DNA from: Bacteroidales bacterium
GTDB taxonomy: Bacteria; Bacteroidota; Bacteroidia; Bacteroidales; Paludibacteraceae
Length of the DNA: 64,000 nt
Direction of reading: 5' to 3'
NCBI GenBank assembly: GCA_900767385.1
Contig: CAAFYY010000113.1
Coordinates: 1 to 64,000, forward strand
Part shown: positions 1 to 7,882 of the stretch, one piece after another
Numbering within the stretch: position 1 is the first letter of the stretch
Layout: every line of letters starts with the position of its first letter
Made by a program: the position numbers and the translations under genes
The notes under the pieces: generated by a model
What the model saw: only the letters and a program-made list of their open reading frames with translations
Databases searched by the model: none
Told to the model about the DNA's origin: nothing

Positions 1-759
1 AATTTCACCCTTCTCCACGACGACATCATGGACAACGCCGATGTTCGCCGTAACCGTCCGACCGTTCACAAGCAATTTGACGAAAATACCGCCATCCTCT
101 CCGGCGATGCCATGATGATAGAGGCTTATCGCTGCCTTGAGAAGATGCCTGTAGAGATGTGGCCACAGGTGTTCCCACTTTTCTCACAGACCGCCATCGA
201 AATCTGTCGCGGTCAGCAACTCGACAAGAACTTCGAGACCGCCTCTTCTGTCTCCCACGCCGACTATCTTGAGATGATTCGCCTCAAGACCGCCGTGCTC
301 CTCGCCTGCTCACTGAAGATGGGCGCTATCGCTGCCCATGCTGACAGTCGCGATGCCGACCTCCTCTACACCGTCGGCGAAAGCATCGGCATGGCCTTCC
401 AGCTCCAAGACGACTTCCTCGACCTCTATGGCGACCCCAAGACCTTCGGCAAAGCCATCGGCGGCGACGTAGCCTGCAAGAAGAAAACATTCCTCTATAT
501 CCTCGCCCATGAAGTGGAAGACACCCGTGTCAAGGAGCGTCTGAACCTCTATTATGCCTCAGACGATATCCTTCTCTCCGACCGTCTCAACCTCATCCGC
601 GAACTCTACAACAAAAACCTCATTCCACAGCGCTATGAGCAGCATCTCAACCACTACCTCCAGTGTGCCGATGAGGCGCTCACAGCTGTTTCCGTTTCCG
701 AAGAGGCCAAAGCACCGCTTCGCGAACTGATCAAGAAACTTGCTCAACGTAAGAACTAA
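1..759 (+). CDS. Polyprenyl (isoprenyl diphosphate) synthase, 5'-truncated by window edge
   Basis: This enzyme family condenses isopentenyl diphosphate with an allylic diphosphate to build the prenyl chains used for quinones or carrier lipids. The frame is already open at base 1, so the true start lies upstream; 252 codons are visible. The first aspartate-rich motif DDIMD falls at visible residues 7-11, followed by the RRNRPT segment, and the second, DDFLD, is at about residues 137-141. Both magnesium-binding motifs are intact. The residues before the first motif that set chain length are outside the window, so geranyl, farnesyl and octaprenyl synthases cannot be told apart. It appears to lead a co-directional run reaching to 7292. 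Confidence 0.9.
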   Translation, partial: NFTLLHDDIMDNADVRRNRPTVHKQFDENTAILSGDAMMIEAYRCLEKMPVEMWPQVFPLFSQTAIEICRGQQLDKNFETASSVSHADYLEMIRLKTAVLLACSLKMGAIAAHADSRDADLLYTVGESIGMAFQLQDDFLDLYGDPKTFGKAIGGDVACKKKTFLYILAHEVEDTRVKERLNLYYASDDILLSDRLNLIRELYNKNLIPQRYEQHLNHYLQCADEALTAVSVSEEAKAPLRELIKKLAQRKN

Positions 760-792
760 TACGCATCCAACCAACCCTCAACGACAACAATA

Positions 793-1524
793 ATGCCTTA
801 CCGCCGTCTGCCAAAAACCGACCAAGCCCGTCTCCGCACACTCCGGAGCATCACGGAGCTGGAGTATTACTTCAAGGTTCCAGAACTGCCCGTGGAACTG
901 CGTCTCATGTCGCGTGCTACGGCGCTCCTCTCCGAGTTTACCGATGCAGTACGGCAATATCAGCAGAGCTATGCGCTGATGGTTGAGGAGAGCAAGAAAT
1001 ACCAGCGTTATATCGTCACGGCGCGTCTCTATGTGTCCCACTTCATTCAAGTGCTCAACATGACCATACAGCGCCGCGAACTCAAACCGGAGGTGAAGAC
1101 CCTCTACGGACTCGATCCCAACAGTTCGCTCCTCCCTGACCTTCACGACGAACAGCAACTCATCAAATGGGGCGACAGCATCCTCAAAGGAGAGGCTCAA
1201 AGAACCTTCGCAGGGGGCGCACCACTCCAAAACCCCTCGGCTGCTCGCATGAGGGTGCACTACGATATCTTCGTTGAGAGCTACAATAATCTCGAGCAAA
1301 AGCAGAAGATTTTCAATAAGATGCAGCAGCAGGTTCAAGAACTCCGTCCGAAGATTGACGACCTCATGAAACAGTGTTGGGATAGCATCGAAAGCAAATT
1401 CGCCGACCTCCCACCATATTCTCGCCTCAAGCAATGCGAGCGTTGCGGCATCGTCTATTACTATCGTAAAGGGGAGAAAACACTGACACCGGAAGACGAC
1501 CTCGTAGATCAATCCCTTTCTTAA
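793..1524 (+). CDS. Conserved hypothetical protein with C-terminal zinc-ribbon-like cysteines
   Basis: I do not recognise a named family. The 243-residue product is soluble, with no signal peptide or membrane segment, and is rich in charged residues and predicted helix. The stretch around residues 155-200 is Gln/Lys/Glu-rich and could form a coiled coil. Near the C-terminus there is a CERCG pair of cysteines, but no obvious second pair, so metal binding is only a possibility. It lies 33 bases after the prenyl synthase gene and 10 bases before dtd, which suggests co-transcription. The codon pattern (C-ending third positions) matches its neighbours, which supports this strand over the equally long opposite frame. 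Confidence 0.7.
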   Translation: MPYRRLPKTDQARLRTLRSITELEYYFKVPELPVELRLMSRATALLSEFTDAVRQYQQSYALMVEESKKYQRYIVTARLYVSHFIQVLNMTIQRRELKPEVKTLYGLDPNSSLLPDLHDEQQLIKWGDSILKGEAQRTFAGGAPLQNPSAARMRVHYDIFVESYNNLEQKQKIFNKMQQQVQELRPKIDDLMKQCWDSIESKFADLPPYSRLKQCERCGIVYYYRKGEKTLTPEDDLVDQSLS

Positions 1525-1534
1525 CAGACAAGCA

Positions 1535-1987
1535 ATGAGAACTCTGATTCAACGCGTTCAGCATGCCGAAGTGGTTGTCGACGGACAAGAGGTGAGTCGC
1601 ATCGCCAAGGGACTGATGGTCCTGGTTGGCATTGAAGAAGCCGACACAGCCGAAGATATGGACTATCTTGCCGGCAAACTTGTCCGTCTCCGCATCTTCG
1701 ACGACGAACAAGGCGTCATGAACCGCTCCGTCATCGATGTGGAAGGCGAAGTGATGCTCGTCAGTCAGTTTACGCTGATGGCTGCCACCGCCAAAGGCAA
1801 CCGCCCCTCCTATATCCGCGCTGCCAAACCCGACTTCTCCCGTCCGATGTACGAGACATTCTGTGAGAAGGTGGAGGCACTACTTGGCAAGCCAGTAGCA
1901 AGGGGCATCTTCGGCGCCGACATGAAGGTGACGCTCCTCAACGACGGTCCGGTCACCATCTGGATGGACTCAAAAAACAAAGAATAA
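1535..1987 (+). CDS. dtd: D-aminoacyl-tRNA deacylase
   Basis: Dtd hydrolyses D-aminoacyl-tRNAs, and glycine mischarged on tRNA-Ala, to protect translation. The product has the usual family length of 150 residues. It shows the N-terminal MRTLIQRV strand, the active-site SQFTL motif at residues 77-81, and the C-terminal NDGPVT segment at 136-141 that carries the cis-proline selectivity loop. The first ATG of the frame fits the family N-terminus. It sits between a hypothetical gene and deoC with gaps of 10 and 13 bases, so it is probably in the same transcript; there is no obvious functional link to the neighbours. Confidence 0.96.
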   Translation: MRTLIQRVQHAEVVVDGQEVSRIAKGLMVLVGIEEADTAEDMDYLAGKLVRLRIFDDEQGVMNRSVIDVEGEVMLVSQFTLMAATAKGNRPSYIRAAKPDFSRPMYETFCEKVEALLGKPVARGIFGADMKVTLLNDGPVTIWMDSKNKE

Positions 1988-2000
1988 AACAACAATCTCT

Positions 2001-2879
2001 ATGGAGAAATTCAAACAACTATACGACGACTACGGTTGCAACATCAGCGACAGCGCTGTCAGCAAGGCAGTGGCCGCCATCCTCGAGAAAGACTTTGAAG
2101 CCAACAACAACGTCAAGGTCTACAAACAATGTTTCAACAGTATTGACCTCACCTCGCTTCACACCACCGACACCATCGAAGAGATTGAAGCCATGGTGGG
2201 AAAAGTCAATGCTTTCAATACCCAGTTCCCCGACATGCCTCAAGTGGCTGCCCTCTGCGTCTACCCTGCAATGGTGGAGACCGCCGTCAACACCCTTGAA
2301 GTCAATCTCCCTGTCGCTTCTGTCTGCGCCTGCTTCCCAAGCTCACAGACCTTCATCGAAGCGAAGGTGGCTGAGGTGGCACTCACCGTGGCTGCCGGTG
2401 CCAAAGAGATCGACGTTGTTCAAAGCGTCGGCACTTTCCTCAGCGGTCGCCACATGGAAGTCAGCGACGAACTCATCGAGTTGAAGTCGGCTTGTCGCGA
2501 TGCCCATCTCAAAGTCATCCTTGAGAGCGGTTCCCTCCCTTCTGCTGAGGCTATCAAACAGGCATCAATCATTGCCATGTCGTCGGGTGCCGATTTCATC
2601 AAGACCTCAACCGGCAAGACCAATCCAGCTGCCACCCTCGAAGCTGCTTATGTGATGTGCACTGCCATCAAGGAATATCACGCCAAGACAGGTCGCAAGG
2701 TCGGTTTCAAGCCAGCTGGCGGCATCTCAACCACCGAAGAAGCCGTGAAGTTCTACACCATCGCACGCGCCGTCCTGGGCGACGAATGGATGAACAACGG
2801 ACTCTTCCGTATCGGAGCAAGCCGTTTGGCCAACTCCTTGTTGAGTTCTATCTACGGCAAGGAAATCAAGTATTACTAA
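2001..2879 (+). CDS. deoC: Deoxyribose-phosphate aldolase
   Basis: DeoC cleaves 2-deoxyribose-5-phosphate into glyceraldehyde-3-phosphate and acetaldehyde during deoxynucleoside catabolism. The 292-residue class I aldolase contains the LCVYP strand (86-90), the Schiff-base lysine in FIKTSTGK (Lys201) and the second conserved lysine in GFKPAGGI (Lys237). It is longer than the roughly 220-residue bacterial form and matches the longer class seen in Bacteroidota and enterobacteria. It is separated from dtd by 13 bases, and its stop lies about 11 bases before the proposed start of the VanZ-like gene. Confidence 0.96.
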   Translation: MEKFKQLYDDYGCNISDSAVSKAVAAILEKDFEANNNVKVYKQCFNSIDLTSLHTTDTIEEIEAMVGKVNAFNTQFPDMPQVAALCVYPAMVETAVNTLEVNLPVASVCACFPSSQTFIEAKVAEVALTVAAGAKEIDVVQSVGTFLSGRHMEVSDELIELKSACRDAHLKVILESGSLPSAEAIKQASIIAMSSGADFIKTSTGKTNPAATLEAAYVMCTAIKEYHAKTGRKVGFKPAGGISTTEEAVKFYTIARAVLGDEWMNNGLFRIGASRLANSLLSSIYGKEIKYY

Positions 2880-2890
2880 TAAGAACCCCT

Positions 2891-3271
2891 TTGTTGACGC
2901 TCCCCAAACCCCTCAGGCTGTCGCTTCCTTGGCTGATGGTCGTCGTGATAGGAATGCTCTCGCTCTTGCCCAGCGATAGCTTCCCGAAAACCGATGTGCC
3001 GTTTTCCGACAAGATAGTGCATGCGATGATGTATGGTGCGTTGGCATTGAGTTATTATATCGCCCACACCCAATGGCGTCATGTCTTTTGGCTGATGGTG
3101 CTGCTCCCCTCGTTGTGGGGCATCTTGTTTGAGGTGCTGCAAATCTACGTACCCTCACGGTCGATGACCTACTGGGATGCCGTGGCCAACGTGCTCGGTG
3201 CCGTTGGCGCGACTTTGGTTGTATTTCTTTGGTCAAGAAGAAAGAAGAGTTATGTCTGTCCAACCGAATAA
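2891..3271 (+). CDS. VanZ-like family membrane protein
   Basis: This is a small integral membrane protein of the VanZ-like family. It has about four hydrophobic segments, the SLLP motif after the first helix, SDKIVHAMMYG at the second helix and the WDAVANVLGAVGA segment at the last. The function in this context is unknown; VanZ itself gives low-level teicoplanin resistance, but most homologues are not resistance genes. The start is uncertain. An ATG at 2936 would cut into the first membrane segment, whereas the TTG at 2891 restores the usual short charged N-terminus, so I prefer it. Its 3' end overlaps the aroB start by 20 bases. Confidence 0.75.
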   Translation: MLTLPKPLRLSLPWLMVVVIGMLSLLPSDSFPKTDVPFSDKIVHAMMYGALALSYYIAHTQWRHVFWLMVLLPSLWGILFEVLQIYVPSRSMTYWDAVANVLGAVGATLVVFLWSRRKKSYVCPTE

Positions 3272-4307
3272 CCTCTGTTTCCCGGTCACGTTGGAAAGCG
3301 TGTTGAGTCCGTTGATGGCTGCCTGCGACAAGGTGGCAGTGCTCTGCGACACCAACACCCATGCCTTCTGTCTCCCTCTGCTGCTGAAGGAGGTGCCTCA
3401 ACTCAAGGAGGCTTGCGTCATCACCATCGCACCCGGCGATGAGGCGAAAGAGCTCACCACCGTCGAACAGATTTGGCAACAGATGATGGAGATGGGACTC
3501 ACGCGACGCAGTCTGCTGATCAACCTCGGCGGCGGTGTCGTCACCGACCTCGGTGGTTTTGCTGCGGCAACCTATCAGCGCGGACTACGATTCGTCAACC
3601 TGCCCACCTCGCTGCTCGCCATCGTCGACGCCTCAGCGGGAGGCAAGACGGGATTCAACTTCTGTGGGGTGAAGAATCAGATTGGGGTGTTTGCCGAAGC
3701 CGAGTGTGTCGCCGTCTTCCCTGCCTTTCTCGCCACCCTGCCCGAAACGGAGTTCTACTCGGGACTCGCTGAGATGGTCAAGCATGCGCTGCTCTCCGAC
3801 CTCCAGATGGTCTATCAGACCCTCGGATGCACCGTCGACGACGTGAAACAGGCGGACTTTCTACAACTTTTGAGGAAGAATACCGCCGTCAAGCAGCACT
3901 TTGTGGAACAGGATCCTCACGACCACGGACTGCGCAACGCCCTCAACCTCGGCCACACCTTTGCGCACGCCTTCGAGGCCCATGCCATGGGAAAAGGGAT
4001 GACGCTGCCACACGGAACAGCGGTGATGTGGGGTTTGCTCTGCGCCCTCTATCTCTCCATCGTAAGGTTCGCCTTCCCGAAAGAGATTCTCACCGCACTC
4101 TTCCAGTTTGCACGCGAAAACTATGCGCAGATTCCTTTCAGTTGCAAGGACTACGAAGCGCTGCTTCAATATATGATGACAGACAAAAAGAACGGGTTCG
4201 GCAAAATCTGCTTCACCCTCTTGGCCGATGTGGCTGACGTGCGCATCCGCCAGGAAGTGACTAAAGAAGAGATCTTTGCAGCACTCGATTTCTTACGAGA
4301 ATACTAA
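3252..4307 (+). CDS. aroB: 3-dehydroquinate synthase
   Basis: AroB converts DAHP to 3-dehydroquinate, the second step of the shikimate pathway, using NAD and a divalent metal. The 351-residue product carries the NAD-binding GGGVVTDLGGF stretch, the LPTSLLAIVDASAGGKTG signature and the metal-binding NLGHTFAHAFE region. I chose the ATG at 3252 (MSVQPNN) over an upstream in-frame ATG at 3177, because the earlier start would lie well inside the VanZ-like gene and add residues with no counterpart in the family. The 20-base overlap with that gene suggests coupled translation. Other shikimate genes in the window are at 26147 (aroA) and 37623 (DAHP synthase). Confidence 0.96.
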   Translation: MSVQPNNLCFPVTLESVLSPLMAACDKVAVLCDTNTHAFCLPLLLKEVPQLKEACVITIAPGDEAKELTTVEQIWQQMMEMGLTRRSLLINLGGGVVTDLGGFAAATYQRGLRFVNLPTSLLAIVDASAGGKTGFNFCGVKNQIGVFAEAECVAVFPAFLATLPETEFYSGLAEMVKHALLSDLQMVYQTLGCTVDDVKQADFLQLLRKNTAVKQHFVEQDPHDHGLRNALNLGHTFAHAFEAHAMGKGMTLPHGTAVMWGLLCALYLSIVRFAFPKEILTALFQFARENYAQIPFSCKDYEALLQYMMTDKKNGFGKICFTLLADVADVRIRQEVTKEEIFAALDFLREY

Positions 4308-4324
4308 CTTAGGATATTACCGCA

Positions 4325-5047
4325 ATGAAAATAGCATTGATAGGATACGGTAAGATGGGACAGCTCATCGAGAAGATTGCCCTTCAGAGAGGCCACACCA
4401 TCGTAGCTCGTATTGATATGGATAATATGGACGAGATCCACTCCGACGCCTTCCGTAGCGCCGACGTGGCTATTGAGTTTACCGTACCCTCTGCCGCCAT
4501 CGGCAACTACCGCGCCGCCTGGAGCGAAGGAGTCAAGGTGGTGTCGGGCACTACCGGTTGGACAGCGCAGCTGGAGACCATCCGTGCCGAAGTGGAGGCT
4601 CATGGATACACCCTTTTCTGGGCGTCCAACTTCAGCATCGGCGTCAACCTCTTCATGGAGGCCAATCGCCGTCTTGCCGACTTGATGAACCCCTACAAAC
4701 AATATCAAGTCAAACTTTCGGAGACTCACCACACCGCCAAGAAAGACGCGCCGAGCGGAACGGCAATCACCCTTGCCGAGACGATTCTCCCACATCTCGA
4801 CAACTACGACCAATGGGCTTTGCAGCAGCAGGATAACCTCCCAACGTCAACACTCCCTATTGAAGCCATCCGTGAGGGTCAGGTGCCTGGCATTCACACC
4901 GTAGTCTACGAGAGTGGCGCCGACACTATCACCTTCACTCACTCTGCCAAGAGTCGCGAGGGATTTGCCTTGGGCGCTGTCGTAGCAGCAGAGTTCACAG
5001 CCACCCATCAAGGTTTCCTCTCGATGCGTGACCTGATAGGTTTCTAA
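4325..5047 (+). CDS. dapB: 4-hydroxy-tetrahydrodipicolinate reductase
   Basis: DapB reduces the dipicolinate precursor with NAD(P)H in the lysine/diaminopimelate pathway and so feeds peptidoglycan synthesis. The 240-residue product starts with the Rossmann dinucleotide motif GYGKMG, has the TTGW and ASNFSIGVN segments, and the catalytic ETHHTAKKDAPSGTA stretch with His-His and Lys. It is slightly shorter than the E. coli enzyme, as is usual in Bacteroidota. It lies 17 bases after aroB and 51 bases before lepB, all in the same direction. Confidence 0.96.
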   Translation: MKIALIGYGKMGQLIEKIALQRGHTIVARIDMDNMDEIHSDAFRSADVAIEFTVPSAAIGNYRAAWSEGVKVVSGTTGWTAQLETIRAEVEAHGYTLFWASNFSIGVNLFMEANRRLADLMNPYKQYQVKLSETHHTAKKDAPSGTAITLAETILPHLDNYDQWALQQQDNLPTSTLPIEAIREGQVPGIHTVVYESGADTITFTHSAKSREGFALGAVVAAEFTATHQGFLSMRDLIGF

Positions 5048-5098
5048 CAGAAAAAATAATACACTATAGTCATACCGAGTAATCAACAGATTATATTT

Positions 5099-6601
5099 AT
5101 GGAACAGGAAAATAACACAAAACCGAACTTCCGAGAACGCTTCCACAAGCCAGTCCGCAAATGGATTGCCTGTGCCTTCTGGTCATTGCTATACATCCTC
5201 TTCATCGTTTGGGTAGGCAACTTCTGGTGGCTGCTCCTCCTGCCGTTCATCTTTGATGCCTTCATCACCCGCTTCATCCCTTGGGATTTCTGGAAAAAGA
5301 CCAAGAACAAGTTTGTCTATACCGTCTGCTCATGGATTGACGCCCTGGTCTTTGCCTTGGTAGCCGTCTATTTCATCAACATCTACCTCTTCCAAAACTA
5401 CCAGATTCCATCGTCATCCCTTGAAAAGACCTTGCTCGTGGGCGATTTCCTCTATGTGAGCAAAGTGGCTTATGGTCCACGCATCCCTAATACGCCGCTC
5501 TCATTGCCTTTGGTGCAAAACACCTTACCGATGAGCACCGCCAAGTCGTATCTTGAAAATCCACAATGGGAATATCGTCGTCTGAAAGGTTTACATGAGG
5601 TTCAACGTGGCGATATCGTGGTGTTCAATTTCCCTGCTGGCGACACCGTCCCATTGAATGTCTCCAATCCCGACTACTACACGCTTTGCTACTACAACTC
5701 CTTCGCTACGATGCCTGTTGCTGCCGACAGCGTAGTGGGTTTCAACGAGTATCGTGAGCGCCTCAAGAAGGGTGGAGAGGTCATTGCATACAACGAGGCA
5801 AACTTTGGCAAAGTCATCTGGCGCCCTGTTGACAAACGCGAAAACTATGTGAAACGCTGTATCGGTTTGCCAGGTGAGACTCTTGAGATTCGCAACGATG
5901 TCGTTTATATCGACGGCAAACCGCTTCAAGACCCTGAGCATCTGCAACACTCCTATTATGTGGAGACCGACGGCACCGCTTTCTCTGCCGATATGTTGAA
6001 GAAACTCGATATCCGTCTCGATGAGACCTATGAGATTTCCAATCCAGAATTGCTGAAATATATGGCTATCGGCTGCGATACAGCGGGCAATCTCCGCGGT
6101 CGTGTCTTCCGTCTCTCACTCACCAAATCGACCCTCGAGAAGGTGAAGAAGATTCCTTTTGTGAAGATGGTGAAACAGGAGACGGAGATTCCGGATGCCT
6201 ATAACACGATATTCCCACTCGCTTACTCTCAGCGCTGGAGCGTTCACAACTATGGTCCGCTCTATATTCCTAAGAAGGGCGAGACCATCCAACTGACCGA
6301 GGACAACCTCTTGCGCTACGAACGCATCATCACTTCCTACGAAGGCAATACACTCGACTTCCGCAACGGCAAAGCTTACGTCAACGGTAAGGAAGCCAAG
6401 AGCTATACGTTCAAGATGGACTACTACTGGATGATGGGCGACAACAGAGACAACTCTGCCGACTCCCGCATGTGGGGCTTTGTTCCTTAAGACCACATCG
6501 TTGGTCGTCCAGTCTTTGTATGGCTCTCTCTCAACAAAGAACGCAGCTGGTCTGAAGGTCGTCTCCGTGTCAACCGTCTCTTCCGCAATGCCAAACGATA
6601 G
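5099..6601 (+). pseudogene. lepB: Signal peptidase I, interrupted by an in-frame stop at 6488-6490
   Basis: Signal peptidase I removes signal peptides at the outer face of the inner membrane. The reading frame has two to three N-terminal membrane segments, a catalytic serine in IPSSSLEKTL (Ser107), the general-base lysine in YVKRCIGLPGE (Lys252), a long inserted domain typical of Bacteroidota and the late box MMGDNRDNSADSR (about 445-457). Translation stops after WGFVP (463 residues) at TAA 6488-6490. In the same frame the sequence continues for another 36 codons to TAG 6599-6601 with a normal-looking family C-terminus (DHIVG, then W-x-SLN and NRLFR). The family normally has Glu at the stop position, so a single G-to-T change (GAA to TAA) explains it. 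Because all catalytic boxes precede the stop, the shortened protein could still be partly active. Confidence 0.88.
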
Positions 6602-7292
6602 CCGCCACGACATGGAAATCCTCTACGAAGACAACCACCTCATTGCTGTCAACAAAGGCTCGTCGGACCTTGTTCAAGGCGACCGTACGGGCGACGAGAC
6701 GCTCCCAGACCGCCTCAAACAGTATCTGAAAGAGGCGTATGCCAAACCGGGCAACGTGTTTCTTGGAGTCACTCACCGTCTCGACCGTCCGGTGACGGGT
6801 GCCGTCGTCTTTGCCAAGACCTCCAAGGCCCTCGCCCGCATGAATGCAATGTTTGCCGAGCATAAGGTGGAGAAGGTCTACTGGGCGCTTGTCTGCGGTG
6901 CTCCAAGCGAGCCGGAAGGGACGCTGGAACATTATCTGGTGAGGGATGGTGCAAAGAACAAGAGTTTTGCCCATCAGAAACCCGTAGGCGACGCGAAAAG
7001 GGCAGTGTTGCACTATCGCACCCTCGTCAAACTCGACCGCTACACGCTGCTTGAAGTGCATCTGGAGACGGGCCGTCACCATCAGATACGTTGTCAGCTC
7101 TCCACGATGGGCTGTCCAATCAAGGGCGACTTGAAATACGGTGCTCCCCGTTCCAACCCCGACGGTGGCATCTCCCTCCATGCCCATAGTCTCAGCTTCG
7201 TCCATCCTGTGACGAAACAGCCTACGCTCATCGTAGCTCCTGTGCCCAACGATCCGTTGTGGCATGTGGCAACGGAAAAAATCGCTGATTAA
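6588..7292 (+). CDS. RluA-family RNA pseudouridine synthase
   Basis: The enzyme isomerises uridine to pseudouridine in rRNA or tRNA. The 234-residue product has the catalytic motif HRLDRPVTG with Asp66, the LVQGDRTGDETL segment, and the C-terminal ETGRHHQIRCQL motif of the RluA/RsuA fold. No S4 domain precedes the catalytic domain, so it resembles the short RluA/RluC-like members. I chose the ATG at 6588, which overlaps the last 14 bases of the extended lepB frame; an ATG at 6612 is also possible. The substrate position cannot be predicted. A strong hairpin terminator follows at 7317. Confidence 0.9.
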   Translation: MPNDSRHDMEILYEDNHLIAVNKGSSDLVQGDRTGDETLPDRLKQYLKEAYAKPGNVFLGVTHRLDRPVTGAVVFAKTSKALARMNAMFAEHKVEKVYWALVCGAPSEPEGTLEHYLVRDGAKNKSFAHQKPVGDAKRAVLHYRTLVKLDRYTLLEVHLETGRHHQIRCQLSTMGCPIKGDLKYGAPRSNPDGGISLHAHSLSFVHPVTKQPTLIVAPVPNDPLWHVATEKIAD

Positions 7293-7316
7293 GTGAGGAA
7301 CTTTAACAACGAAAAG

Positions 7317-7348
7317 AGGTTCTGCGAAAAAATCGCAGAACCTTTTTT
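7317..7348 (+). terminator. Rho-independent terminator after pseudouridine synthase
   Basis: A 10-base-pair perfect stem, 7317-7326 paired with 7334-7343, has a 7-base A-rich loop and is followed by a run of T. It ends the long forward series that starts before the window. Confidence 0.88.
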
Positions 7349-7360
7349 GTACGCCACAAG

Positions 7361-7389
7361 AAAAAAACCACCCTCGAGAAGGGTGGTTT
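7361..7389 (-). terminator. Rho-independent terminator of the murF-smpB operon
   Basis: The 10-base-pair stem 7365-7374 / 7380-7389 has a 5-base loop. Read on the reverse strand, the stem is followed by seven T residues. It lies just downstream of the smpB stop codon and faces the forward terminator at 7317. Confidence 0.88.
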
Positions 7390-7410
7390 GCGACACAATA
7401 TTATAGTGTG

Positions 7411-7869
7411 TTATCGTAGTCTGCGGTCAAGCTCGCGTGCATTGTCGCGTTCCTTGATGGATTCGCGCTTGTCGTAGAGTTTTTTGCCTCGTGCAAGATA
7501 GATTTCCAGTTTTGCGTAACCTTTTTCATTGATGAATAAGCGGGTTGGTATGATGGTTGTGCCCGTGTCTTTGGTGGCGCGTTCCAGCTTATTCAGTTCG
7601 CGGCGGTTGAGCAGCAACTTGCGCTGGCGGGTGGCGTGGTGGTTGTAGTAAGTGCCGAGACGATATTCTGCGATATGCATGTTGAGCACCCACAACTCAC
7701 GGTTGGTGAAGGCACAATAGGCATCGTTGAGGCCTGCCTTGCCCTCGCGAATAGACTTGATTTCCGTGCCTGCCAGCACCAATCCGGCAGTATATTTGTC
7801 GGTGAGGTGGTAAAGATAGCTTGCCTTACGATTGACGATTTCTATATTTTTCTTTTTTCCTTTCATCAT
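7411..7869 (-). CDS. smpB: SsrA-binding protein
   Basis: SmpB binds tmRNA and delivers it to stalled ribosomes for trans-translation. The 152-residue product matches the family length. It shows the N-terminal [10 protein letters not shown] strand, the [19 protein letters not shown] core and the basic C-terminal tail containing [14 protein letters not shown] and ending in RRLR, which enters the ribosomal decoding site. It is the last gene of the reverse operon murF, Rieske-like lipoprotein, polA, smpB, 13 bases after polA. The tmRNA gene itself is not in this window. Confidence 0.97.
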   Translation of the reverse strand: MMKGKKKNIEIVNRKASYLYHLTDKYTAGLVLAGTEIKSIREGKAGLNDAYCAFTNRELWVLNMHIAEYRLGTYYNHHATRQRKLLLNRRELNKLERATKDTGTTIIPTRLFINEKGYAKLEIYLARGKKLYDKRESIKERDNARELDRRLR

Positions 7870-7882
7870 GTTGACAATTTAA

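Noticed and set aside
2657..3271. A longer start for the VanZ-like gene inside deoC
   Set aside because: The added residues are the wrong frame of deoC and lack the hydrophobic pattern; the TTG at 2891 gives a normal N-terminus.
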